Below, in pieces: positions 54,441 to 62,584 of a stretch of 64,000 nucleotides of DNA. The notes under the pieces are model-generated. The model was not told the DNA's origin and made no database searches. It saw nothing but the letters and a program-made list of their open reading frames with translations. The stretch covers positions 2,728,001 through 2,792,000 of the forward strand of contig OZ220687.1 of NCBI GenBank assembly GCA_965116465.1, given 5' to 3'. Every line of letters starts with the position of its first letter. Position 1 is the first letter of the stretch. Made by a program: the position numbers and the translations under genes. This DNA comes from VXNF01 sp965116465 (GTDB lineage: Bacteria; Actinomycetota; Acidimicrobiia; Acidimicrobiales; CATQHL01).

Positions 54441-54629
54441 TCGATGTCACCTCACGTCGGCACGCACACCGATGACCCCAAGCCGATCGCGGTTTCGCAC
54501 GCCTGAGGCGCCATGAGGTGTCACAGCCTCCAATCGGCATCCGGCGACCGCGGTCCGGATCGGTGCCCATCCCCGCCTCGCGGGGCGGTCGCGCGTCCCG
54601 AGGCAGGGGACAACGGGAATCAGCGACCG

Positions 54630-54635
54630 TACCAT
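54630..54635 (+). promoter_or_regulatory. -10 box (TACCAT), leaderless
   Basis: TACCAT 6 nt before the ATG at 54642 of the MmgE/PrpD gene; there is no ribosome-binding site in between. Confidence 0.45.
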
Positions 54636-54641
54636 TGGCGG

Positions 54642-56036
54642 ATGCGCGCCGCGGCAGCACCACCGTCGGTGACCGGGCGGCTCGCCGCCTTCGTGACCGC
54701 CTGCCCGGCGAGCGGCTTGCCCGACGCGGTTCGGCACCAGGCCCGCCGGCTGCTGCTGAACGCGGCGGCCGCGTCGGTTGCCGGCCACGATCATCCCGCC
54801 GTCGAGCGGCTGCGGGAATGGGCGATCGATGGCGTCACAGGTGGCTCGGCACGCCTGCTCTGGCACGGGGACCAAACCAGCGGTGACCGGGCGGCCCTGG
54901 TGAACGGGGCGATGCTCGAGGTGCTGGACTTCAACGAGACCCACCTCGAGGCGTTCGTGCACCCCACGGCGCCGGTGTGGCCGGCCGTGCAGGCGACGGC
55001 CGAGTTGTCGGGTGTCTCGCTGGCCGACGCGCTCACGGCGCTGGCCCTCGGCATTGAGGTGGAGTTGGCGGTGGCGACGATGCTGATGCCCGCGCACTAC
55101 GAGCGGGGATTCAACCCCGCTGTCGCCGCGGGCGCCGTCGGAGCCGCGGCCGGCTGCTCGGTGGTCATGGGTCTGGATGCCGCGCGCACAACCAACGCAC
55201 TGGGTCTCGCCGCGCTCGGCGGCGCCGGTCCGCTGGAGGTTCTCGGAAGCGACGTCCACCCCTACCGCATCGGCGACGCCGCCCGCAGCGGGTTCACCGC
55301 CGCTGGCCTGGCGCGGCGAGGCTTCACCTCCCCCTCGACCGCGATCGACGGCGAGCACGGACTGCTGGCGACGGTCGCCGAGCGCGATCCGGAGAGGATC
55401 GAGGCTGCGCTGGGATCTCTCGGCGACGAATGGCGGATCTGCGGACCCATCGCCTTCAAGCGCTATCCCACCGAGACGATCAGCCAGGCCACTCTGGACT
55501 GCACACTCGAACTCTGGGCACGAACGCCGCCCGAGAAGCGCTCACAGGTCGTCTCGATGACGTTCGCGGTCGCCCCGCTCGTTGCCGAGGTGAACCGCAG
55601 CCGGCGCGAACGGTTCGCCGTCCCCGCCGACGACCAGCAGGCCCGCTTCGACGGGAGCTACTGCGCCGCCGCCGCCTGGCGCCGCGGACGCTTCACGGTC
55701 GAGGAACTGGGCGCCGAGACACGGTCCGACCCCGAGGTGCTGGCGCTGCGCGACAAGGTCAGGTTCGTGGCCACCGAAGGCAGGCCCATCGAGAGCGCAT
55801 CGCTCGAGGTGACCTTCGCCGACGGCACCACCGAGCACGCCGCAACCGAGGCGTTCCGCGGATCGACCGCCAATCCGCTGAGCGACGAGGACCTCGTCGC
55901 CAAACTGACCGACGCCGCCGCGGGTGTCGCCGACGACCGTTGCATCGAATCGATCGTCTCGGCTGTGAGCGGGAGCGACCCGGCTCTCTCGGCCGCCGAC
56001 TACTCGGCGCTTCTCGTGCGCCGCAAACCGTCCTAG
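54642..56036 (+). CDS. MmgE/PrpD family protein
   Basis: A 464-residue protein of the 2-methylcitrate dehydratase/cis-aconitate decarboxylase/immune-responsive family. Seen are the N-terminal helical domain with ARRLLLNAAAASVAGHDHPAV, ALVNGAMLEVLDFNETH (active-site Asp/His region), HPTAPVWPAVQATAELSG, and KRYPTETISQATLDC at the domain boundary. It is full length. ATG 54642 is supported by conservation and by the leaderless -10 box. Its last 60 residues are repeated in a remnant at 59932-60120 on the other side of the restriction cassette. The substrate is not known; the family acts on small carboxylic acids. Confidence 0.87.
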   Translation: MRAAAAPPSVTGRLAAFVTACPASGLPDAVRHQARRLLLNAAAASVAGHDHPAVERLREWAIDGVTGGSARLLWHGDQTSGDRAALVNGAMLEVLDFNETHLEAFVHPTAPVWPAVQATAELSGVSLADALTALALGIEVELAVATMLMPAHYERGFNPAVAAGAVGAAAGCSVVMGLDAARTTNALGLAALGGAGPLEVLGSDVHPYRIGDAARSGFTAAGLARRGFTSPSTAIDGEHGLLATVAERDPERIEAALGSLGDEWRICGPIAFKRYPTETISQATLDCTLELWARTPPEKRSQVVSMTFAVAPLVAEVNRSRRERFAVPADDQQARFDGSYCAAAAWRRGRFTVEELGAETRSDPEVLALRDKVRFVATEGRPIESASLEVTFADGTTEHAATEAFRGSTANPLSDEDLVAKLTDAAAGVADDRCIESIVSAVSGSDPALSAADYSALLVRRKPS

Positions 56037-56070
56037 CCACCGAAGGTCACGCCGCGCCCGCGATCTTCGC
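55845..56070 (+). repeat. Upstream copy of mmgE-HAD junction repeat
   Basis: This stretch covers the last 64 codons of the MmgE/PrpD gene plus 34 nt beyond the stop. It is about 80% identical to 59932-60154, with one codon-size gap. The 34 nt past the stop read on the minus strand as AKIAGAA-stop, matching the C-terminus AKIVGVT of the HAD gene at 60131, so the ancestral unit was a convergent mmgE/prpD-HAD pair. Confidence 0.8.
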
Positions 56071-56144
56071 CTATCGGAGGAGGTACGCAGCGCTGGATGC
56101 GGAGTGCCGCAGCGGTGTCTCACGCCTGGTACAAACTGGGAACC

Positions 56145-57689
56145 ATGGCCGATGGTCTTCAAGTGAGAGAACGTGCCGCATCTTCGGAGTTGGCGGTTCG
56201 TACCGAGGCGCGACGTGCCGCGGAGACCGCGGGCCGCTCCGCGGTGCAGCGGTCTGCGCTTGGGCAGTTCTTCACGCCGGCGCCGATTGCGTCGCTGTTG
56301 GCAGGCATGTTCGACCCCCCGGAGGGTCCGGTGCGTGTGCTTGACCCCGGCGCGGGTGTCGGCTCGTTGACGGCGGCCCTTGTCGACCGCGCGGTGGTCG
56401 AGGCCTGGGCCGGTGGCTTGGACGTGACGGCGGTGGAGGTCGACGGGGACTTGGTCGGAACCCTCGTCGACACTCTGCACGAGTGCGAGATGATCTCATC
56501 GTCGATCACGGCGCGGGTTGTGTCGGCGGACTTCGTGGAGTGGGCCTGTGAGAGGTTGGAGGGGGGACTCTTCGCGCCACAGCACCAGGGATTCGATCTG
56601 GCGATCCTGAACCCGCCGTACCAGAAGCTCGCCACATCGTCGGCAGCGCGGCGGATGCTCTCAGGTGTGGGAATCGAGGTCACGAATCTGTACGCCGCGT
56701 TCGTCGCTCTCGCTCTCGGGCTTCTCAACCCGGGCGGTCAACTGGTGGCGATCACGCCCAGAAGCTTCTGCAACGGCCCGTACTTCCGCGCGTTCAGACG
56801 AGAACTGCTCAAGGATTCGGCGTTGTGCCGGGTTCATCTCTTCGAGGCACGCAACAAGGCGTTCCGTGACACGGGCGTGTTGCAGGAGAATGTGGTCATC
56901 CACCTCGTTAAGGGCGCGCCGCAGGCGGCGGTGACCATCTCGACGAGTCCCGGGTCGGGCGAGGAGGACATCCACGAGGAACGGGTGCCGTTCGCGCACG
57001 TCGTTCGTCCCGACGATCCGGATGGATTCATCCGCATCATCTCGGGCGATCCGGCCGTTGCGGCCGCGACGCGAATGGTGGGGCTTGAGTGCTCCCTGTC
57101 CGGTACCGGTGCCGCGGTGTCGACAGGCAGGGTCGTGGATTTCCGGGTGCGCGAGCATCTACGCGAGTCGGTTACCGACGGCACGGTGCCGCTGCTCTAT
57201 CCCCACCACCTCCGGGCGGGGCGCGTACAGCTCGAGGGGCCGCGCCGCAAGAAGCCGGCGGCGCTCGCCGTCAACAGCGTGACGCAGAAGATGCTTCTGC
57301 CGGCGGGCAACTACGTGCTGGTCAAGCGATTCTCCTCCAAGGAGGAGCGTCGGAGGATCGTGGCCGCTGTACTCGAGACTGACGACCTCGGATCCGCCGA
57401 GGTGGCCGTCGAGAACCACGTCAACGTCTTCCATCGCGACGGAACGGGGTTGCCTCTCGACCTTGCCTGGGGAATCGCTGCGTATCTGAACACGACGGCC
57501 GTGGACATGTTCTTCAGGCAGTTCAACGGGCATACGCAGGTGAACGCGACGGATCTGCGGTCATTGAACTACCCGACGAGGGGACAGCTTGAGACTCTTG
57601 GGGCCGCAGCCAGGGCGACCGAGCACACGCAAGCCGCCCTCGACGCCCTATTCGACCGCCTCGTGCCGGCTTCGGCGAAGGATCAGTGA
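56145..57689 (+). CDS. Adenine-specific DNA methyltransferase, Eco57I-like
   Basis: A 514-residue N6-adenine methyltransferase of a type II restriction-modification system. Early ALGQFFTPAPIASLLAG and VLDPGAGVGSLTAAL (AdoMet site, about residue 66) are followed by the catalytic NPPY (LAILNPPYQK, about 155) and a C-terminal target-recognition region with HVNVFHRDG and NGHTQVNATDLRSLNYP. ATG 56145 is chosen as the first start near the conserved part. Its stop overlaps the endonuclease start (TGATG). The pairing with a BsuBI/PstI-type endonuclease predicts a PstI-like target, which cannot be proven here. Confidence 0.88.
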   Translation: MADGLQVRERAASSELAVRTEARRAAETAGRSAVQRSALGQFFTPAPIASLLAGMFDPPEGPVRVLDPGAGVGSLTAALVDRAVVEAWAGGLDVTAVEVDGDLVGTLVDTLHECEMISSSITARVVSADFVEWACERLEGGLFAPQHQGFDLAILNPPYQKLATSSAARRMLSGVGIEVTNLYAAFVALALGLLNPGGQLVAITPRSFCNGPYFRAFRRELLKDSALCRVHLFEARNKAFRDTGVLQENVVIHLVKGAPQAAVTISTSPGSGEEDIHEERVPFAHVVRPDDPDGFIRIISGDPAVAAATRMVGLECSLSGTGAAVSTGRVVDFRVREHLRESVTDGTVPLLYPHHLRAGRVQLEGPRRKKPAALAVNSVTQKMLLPAGNYVLVKRFSSKEERRRIVAAVLETDDLGSAEVAVENHVNVFHRDGTGLPLDLAWGIAAYLNTTAVDMFFRQFNGHTQVNATDLRSLNYPTRGQLETLGAAARATEHTQAALDALFDRLVPASAKDQ

Positions 57690-58441
57690 TGGCCACCGTC
57701 GAGGAGGCCATTGATGTGCTGAGCCAACTCCAATTCCCGAAACAGCAGCGAAACGAGCGGTCCGCTCTCACGCTCTTGGGGCTACTTGATCTCACTCCGG
57801 ACACGGACTGGAGTGAGGCCGCAGACCCCATGCGCGGGATCACCCAGTTGATGGACTTGATGGCCGAACACTACGGAAAGCAGTACGCGCCGAACACGCG
57901 TGAGACCGTGCGGCGCCAGACGGTTCACCAATTCCTCGCAGCCGGGCTCGTCGTGCTGAACCCTGACGAGCCGGACCGGCCGACGAACAGCGCCAAGACG
58001 GTCTACCAGGTCAGTCCGCCGTCGCTCCGCCTACTGCGGGCATACGGGACAGCGGATTGGGCAGTCGAGTTGATCAACTATCGGCGTCGGATTGAGTCGC
58101 TGAGAGAACGGTACGCCCTTGAGCGGGATCTCCAGCGAATCCCCGTGACATTGCCGGAAGGGCAACAGGTGAGCCTGTCGCCAGGCGGGCAGAACGAACT
58201 GGTGGCAAGGATTGTGGAGGACTTCTGCCCAGTATTCACGCCGGGTGGGGCGGTCCTGTACATCGGCGACGCCGAAGCACAAGGCCCGGCGAGCGTTCCC
58301 GCGTCGCGCCACGACAAGAGCCGGTGCCGGTGGCTGACGAGGTTGCGGGTCGCGATCGCGGCGGCGAGCGTGTACGCGATGACGTCGTTTCGTTCTGCGC
58401 CGACTGCCTTCGCCGTCTCGACTAGGCGTACGGCAAGCTGA
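57689..58441 (+). pseudogene. BsuBI/PstI-type restriction endonuclease, C-terminus lost
   Basis: The first about 195 residues match the BsuBI/PstI endonuclease family: NERSALTLLGLLDLTPDTDW, GITQLMDLMAEHYGKQYAPNTRETVRRQTVHQFLAAGLV, NPDEPDRPTNSAKTVYQV and PGGAVLYIGDAEA. After about 58279 the frame becomes a Ser/Arg-rich sequence that is the complement of the opposing gene, and the whole C-terminal catalytic domain (normally about 120 residues) is missing. The open frame runs to 58441 only by chance. A deletion joining this gene to the convergent one is the simplest explanation; an assembly join is the alternative. It is almost certainly inactive as a nuclease. Confidence 0.8.
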
Positions 58442-59829
58442 TCGGGGTTGCCCTTCTTGTCCGAACTGTGGCCGTCGCTGATCAACTTCTTGAACCGCGC
58501 GAGCCAGGACGAGTTGTTGCCGAGAATCTTGATCAGCTTGTTGTACGGCTGTCCATGGTGGCTCTCTGATGCTTCGTGTCCATGTTCGGCCCGCGTGTCG
58601 AGGATGCCGTGGGCGAGCTGCTCGCCGGCCAATGCGAGTGGCCTCAGCCTTCTGTGGTCGAAGCCCGGGAATCGATCTCTGCGCAGGTCAGCGAGGCTGT
58701 AGGAGTAGCACTGGAGACCGTGTAGGACCTCGAAGAGGTCGTGATCCAGGCAGAACTGCACAATCTCCTCGGGCATTGTGCCGGTATCGCTGCCATCGTT
58801 GGCGATTGCCGCCACGGGGCTCTGGCCGAGGATCGCCTTCAGGTTCTCCTTTGCGTCGCGCGCGGCGGCGTCCACCGGATCCAACCAGCGCAGTTGGGCA
58901 GAGAGACCTGGTCCGACATGCTTCTCGGCGGCCGCAAGGAAGTCATCCCAGTCGTGCTCGAACGCGTACCCGGCGAGCCGCTGGGCGTCGATGAGATATT
59001 CCTCGGTGTCCTCGGCCAGTGCGATGCGCTCGTCGCGGCGGTAGTCGTCGATCAGGCGAGCGAGTTCGTGAAGGAACCGGAAGAACGCCGGCTCATCGAG
59101 GCCTGATACCTCCAGGGACCGGCGCGCCCAGGTCGTCACAGTCGTGTCCAGGCGTTGCTGCGCCTGCTCCGGCAGTGTCGTGCCGTCCACGCCTTCGAAT
59201 GCCTCTTCGTCGGCCATGTGGTCCGCGAACAGGAATCGCTCCAGCGCCTCGAAGCCGTCGGCCATGCCCCGAAGCGACCGTGCCTGCTCGGGGTGCTCGG
59301 GTAGTCGATGCCGGCTCCAGAGATCGTGAGACGGGTCGATGTGTCTCAGGAACCGCGAGTGCGCGTAGTAGTACTTCCGCCGACGGAGCGACTCGACGAC
59401 ATGAACCTGCCAAGGCGCGTAATAGCGCTCGACTATCCGTCGCTGCACGGTGCGCCCGCCCGGGGCCGTCAGCGTGACCTTCTCGTCGGCGTCCCACGGC
59501 TCGAACATGGTGCCATCTGGGGTTAGCAGGAGAGGATTGTGCCCACGCTCCGCGTCAAAAGGGTGGAGTCCGCCGACGTGGGACCGCCGCAGCCTTCGCA
59601 ACGCCTCGGGCGGCTCAAGATCCTCAGGATTCTCGACCGGCCAGCCATTGCGCCCCTGGGTCACCGCGACGAGGTGGGCCGTCGGCTGGCGGCAGACCAC
59701 CGCAGGCAGCAGCAGGCCGTGCTTCTCGTAGAATTCCAGTTCGCCGTCCTTCAAGAACCTCACGTTGAGAGCGTTCGCGTGGGACTTGAAGTCCCGGAGT
59801 TCGATGAAACGTCGGCCGTGTCGGTTCAT
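58078..59829 (-). pseudogene. Unknown protein with HEPN-like motif, 3' end lost
   Basis: A 583-codon frame, of which about 505 residues look genuine. No family is recognised for the N-terminal part (RFIELRDFKSHANALNVRFL, then HNPLLLTPDGTMFEPWDADE and YYYAHSRFLRHIDPSHDLW). The last genuine block, AYTLAAAIATRNLVSHRHRLL, contains R-N-x3-H (58330-58347), the motif of HEPN ribonucleases in toxins and abortive-infection proteins. Beyond about 58310 the frame is the complement of the truncated endonuclease gene, so the native 3' end is missing. It is convergent with the restriction genes. A role as a companion defence gene is inference. Confidence 0.6.
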
Positions 59830-59931
59830 GGGCTCTCGTCAGTCTGGCGCGTCCTGTACCGCTGCCCACGGCACACTGAGAACGCCAGACAACCGAATCT
59901 CCCTTCCGCACTAAGAACGGAGAATCCATAG

Positions 59932-60120
59932 ACCGAGGTGTTCGGGGGATCGACCGCGAATCTGTTGAGCGACGAGGAATTCGTCGCCAAGTTGACCGCC
60001 GCGGCGGGTGTCACTGACAGCCGTCGCATCGAATCGATCGTTGCGGCCGTCAGCGGGGATGGCCCGGCTCTCCCAGCCGCCGACTACGCGGCCCTGCTCG
60101 TACGCCGCGAACCGTCCTTG
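59932..60120 (+). pseudogene. MmgE/PrpD C-terminal remnant
   Basis: About 63 codons of a second mmgE/prpD copy: GGSTANLLSDEEFVAKLTAA through SRRIESIVAAVSGDGPALPAADYAALLVRREPS, parallel to the end of the gene at 54642-56036. The stop codon present in the full copy (TAG after PS) is TTG here, so the frame runs on into the HAD gene. Everything upstream of the last 63 codons is gone, replaced by the restriction cassette. Confidence 0.82.
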
Positions 60121-60154
60121 CCGGCGAGGGTCACGTCACGCCCACGATCTTCGC
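59932..60154 (+). repeat. Downstream copy of mmgE-HAD junction repeat
   Basis: About 80% identical to 55845-56070 over its length, including the region past the mmgE stop, where it forms the 3' end of the intact HAD gene. The two copies flank the 3.8-kb restriction cassette as direct repeats. Confidence 0.8.
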
Positions 60155-60823
60155 GAGCGTCGCCAGGTTGGGGACGACGAGGTCGGGAACGGCATCGGTC
60201 TGGCGCGTCGCACCTCCGCGACCCTCACGGTTCACCCAGGCGCACGTGATGCCGAGCTTGTTCGCCGGCTCGATGTCGTGGAACAGGCTCTCGGCAACAT
60301 GCAGCCACGCATCCTTTCCGACCGCCATCCTCCTCGAGGCGACATCGAAGTTGTGGAGGTTGGGCTTGTAGCTGCGAGCCTGTTCCGCGGTGACGACCGC
60401 ATCGAAGTCGACGTTCAGTGCGCGAGCCGTCCCCGCGAACAGGTCGTCGTCCACGTTGGAGATCACCGCCAGCCTGTAGCGCGCCTTGAGGGCCTGCAGA
60501 GCGTCGGTGACGTCGGCGAAGACCGGCCAGGCGGGCAAGGTGTCCGCGAGACGGTCCAAGTCCGACACGGTGCACCGGAAGCCCAACTCGGTCCCGATCG
60601 CCGCCATCGTGAGGCGCAGGACGCCCCGGTATTCCAGAAAGTCCTGGGAGTTCTGTACCCGGGGCTCCCACTCCGCGAAGAGAGCCAGGATCTCAGCCCG
60701 GGATCTGTGAACGCCATGGGATTTCAGGACATCGTCGACCGCTGCGGAAATGCCGGACTCCCAATCCACCAGAGTTCCGTAGCAGTCGAAGCTGACCCAT
60801 TCGAAACGGCCGAAGTCGAGCAT
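60131..60823 (-). CDS. HAD hydrolase, haloacid dehalogenase type II-like
   Basis: A 230-residue HAD-superfamily enzyme. Motif I is FDCYGTLVDW (nucleophile Asp), motif II is AVISNVDDDLF, the Lys is in ARSYKPNLHNF, and the final loop is HVAESLFHDIEPANKLG. The cap insertion after motif I fits the type II haloacid dehalogenase group (hydrolysis of 2-haloacids) or a phosphatase. ATG 60823 has GGAGAG upstream (a GTG at 60826 is also in frame). Its 3' end lies in the repeated mmgE-HAD junction. Confidence 0.86.
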   Translation of the reverse strand: MLDFGRFEWVSFDCYGTLVDWESGISAAVDDVLKSHGVHRSRAEILALFAEWEPRVQNSQDFLEYRGVLRLTMAAIGTELGFRCTVSDLDRLADTLPAWPVFADVTDALQALKARYRLAVISNVDDDLFAGTARALNVDFDAVVTAEQARSYKPNLHNFDVASRRMAVGKDAWLHVAESLFHDIEPANKLGITCAWVNREGRGGATRQTDAVPDLVVPNLATLAKIVGVT

Positions 60824-61006
60824 CACTCTCCTCTAGTCCCAGGTCTCCGCCAGTGCTGGGGACGACGGGGTTTGGTCCTTGGTGGACGCAGTGTGACATT
60901 GGCGGCGGTCGATGATGGTTCAGCAGCGGGTTTGGGGTCTCGTGCAGTTGGGGCTTTCGGGGTTTGACGGACTCGCTGGGATGGAGGTCGAAGCTGCGTC
61001 GGTAGG

Positions 61007-61035
61007 TTGACGGGTTGACGGTTACGAGATATGCT
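61007..61035 (+). promoter_or_regulatory. Promoter of the antitoxin-RES module
   Basis: TTGACG at 61007-61012, a 17-nt spacer, then TATGCT at 61030-61035, ending 9 nt before the ATG at 61045. This is the best complete sigma-70-type promoter seen in the window and it excludes the upstream TTG at 61015 as the start. TTGACG is repeated at 61015-61020. Confidence 0.65.
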
Positions 61036-61044
61036 GATGTTGCG

Positions 61045-61896
61045 ATGACGACTGAATTCCGCACTGTGGATCTGCTCGGTCAGTTGCTGGCGAGCCGTAC
61101 CGACCCTGGTCGCGGTCATGTCATTCTCAGCGAGGCCGAGTACGACGAACGGCTATACGACGTTTTCGTGGCATACGTTGCGGCCCACGACATTCGTGAG
61201 ACCCGTGTTGCTGAGTTGGCACTCCAGATGATGCGCAACCGGCTAGTGCACGGTCAGATCGAGACGAGCAACACCGACCGGCTCACTGAGACCCTCACGG
61301 TGGTACTTGAGGCGGGACTCCGCCAGCCTCCTGAAGCAGCCTTTGAGGAGGCATTGCGGGATCTTCGCGGGGAGCGTACCGACGTGGGGAGGTCGGCAAA
61401 ATCTGTGGCTGACGGTTTTGTTGAGGAGTTGACTTCCCATGCGGCGCTCCTGGGGAAGCTCGATGATGAGGAGGCGGTCCGGCTCGGTCGACGCGCGGCG
61501 GCGGATGTGTTGGCGGCCGCACGGTGGGCTCAGGTCGTGGGCGATCGGCTTGACACCAGACAGGTCACACAACTGCTCGGTGTCACTCGCCAAGCGTTGG
61601 CCAAACGCCAGCAGACGGGATCGCTCCTCGGTCTTCCTGGCGAGGGCACGACCTGGTATCCGACGTGGCAATTCGATACGGACGAGGGCCGCATCCGCCC
61701 CGAGGTGCGTGACGTGCTCGGCGCCTTCAGGGATCGCCTCGATGACTTTGATCCGCTCGTCGTCGCTGCCTGGGCTACCAAACCGCAGGACGAGGATCTC
61801 GCCGGCGAGACGCCCGCCCAATGGTTGCGGGCGGGCCGTGATCAGGATCAGCTGCGCCGCGCGGCCGAACGGGCCGCCGCGCGGCTGAGCCGATGA
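61045..61896 (+). CDS. Antitoxin-like DNA-binding protein (RES partner)
   Basis: A 283-residue protein paired by a 4-nt overlap with a RES-domain toxin gene. Its last third contains a helix-turn-helix (TRQVTQLLGVTRQALAKRQQTG, about 171-191) and then VRDVLGAFR... and AQWLRAG, similar to the Xre/MbcA/ParS antitoxin domain. The N-terminal 150 residues are helical and not recognised. The usual Xre antitoxin is about 150 residues, so this one has an extra N-terminal domain. It probably represses its own promoter. Confidence 0.7.
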   Translation: MTTEFRTVDLLGQLLASRTDPGRGHVILSEAEYDERLYDVFVAYVAAHDIRETRVAELALQMMRNRLVHGQIETSNTDRLTETLTVVLEAGLRQPPEAAFEEALRDLRGERTDVGRSAKSVADGFVEELTSHAALLGKLDDEEAVRLGRRAAADVLAAARWAQVVGDRLDTRQVTQLLGVTRQALAKRQQTGSLLGLPGEGTTWYPTWQFDTDEGRIRPEVRDVLGAFRDRLDDFDPLVVAAWATKPQDEDLAGETPAQWLRAGRDQDQLRRAAERAAARLSR

Positions 61897-62474
61897 GCGA
61901 CTGGAGGGACTTTCCCGCTCCTCGGATCGATACGGCAACACCGCTCTTCCGCATCCACCAGCGCCATCGTCACCCGGCCTGGTTCAGCGCCGATGGACTC
62001 GGGCGGTTCGATCCGCCGCCGAGCTGCCGAGACCGGTTCGGGGTTTGCTATCTCGGTCTCGATCCGCTCGCGTCCTATGTCGAGGTGTTCGGTCGAATTC
62101 GTACAGTGCCGAAGGCTGAACTCGACCGTCGCCGCCTCTCCGAACTCACCGTCGCCCACACCGCCGAAGTGGCGGACCTGACTAGCTGAAGCGTGCTCGG
62201 CGCCTTTCGGATTACCGCTGCATACTCCATGGGCGCTGATTACGAAAACTCTCAAGAACTCGCGGGCCGACTGTTTGAGGTCGGCTTCGACGGCGTCGTG
62301 TACCGAGTCCGTCACGATCCCGCGATGGAGCTAGAGGCGGTCGCTCTCTTCGGCGAATCCGGCGAGACCCCCAATCGGTTCAAACCGCCCAAGTCCGGCC
62401 CCATCTCCCAAGAACTGATAGCCGCAGGACAGCAGTTCCGCATTCAAGTTCTCCCAGCAGCTCTGCTGCCGTAG
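61893..62474 (+). pseudogene. RES-domain toxin interrupted by in-frame TGA
   Basis: One frame of 194 codons with a TGA at 62187-62189 (codon 99). Before it: FPAPRIDTATPLFRIHQRHRHP, GLGRFDPPPS and VCYLGLDPLASYVEVFGR; after it: LGAFRITAAYSMGADYENSQ, AGRLFEVGFDGVVYRVRHDP and EAVALFGESG. Both halves together are a complete RES domain (NAD-degrading or ADP-ribosylating toxins, with conserved Arg, Tyr and Glu). The simplest reading is a nonsense mutation that silences the toxin while the antitoxin stays intact. Recent origin is suggested because the second half keeps normal codon use. Confidence 0.8.
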
Positions 62475-62584
62475 CCACGAATTGGAGGCGTCATAGGCGT
62501 CTGCGACGCCCTGGCATCGTCGGCAACTGAATCGTTGCGGTGCCCGTCGGGAGCTGGCGACGAGAGGCTATGACTGCCTAGCCG

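Noticed and set aside
61015..61044. Upstream TTG start for the RES antitoxin
   Set aside because: It falls between the -35 and -10 of the best promoter in the window, so it would not be transcribed.
62187..62189. TGA in the RES gene as selenocysteine or recoded Trp
   Set aside because: No SECIS-like hairpin was seen, RES domains have no conserved Cys or Trp there, and TGA is used as a normal stop throughout the window.
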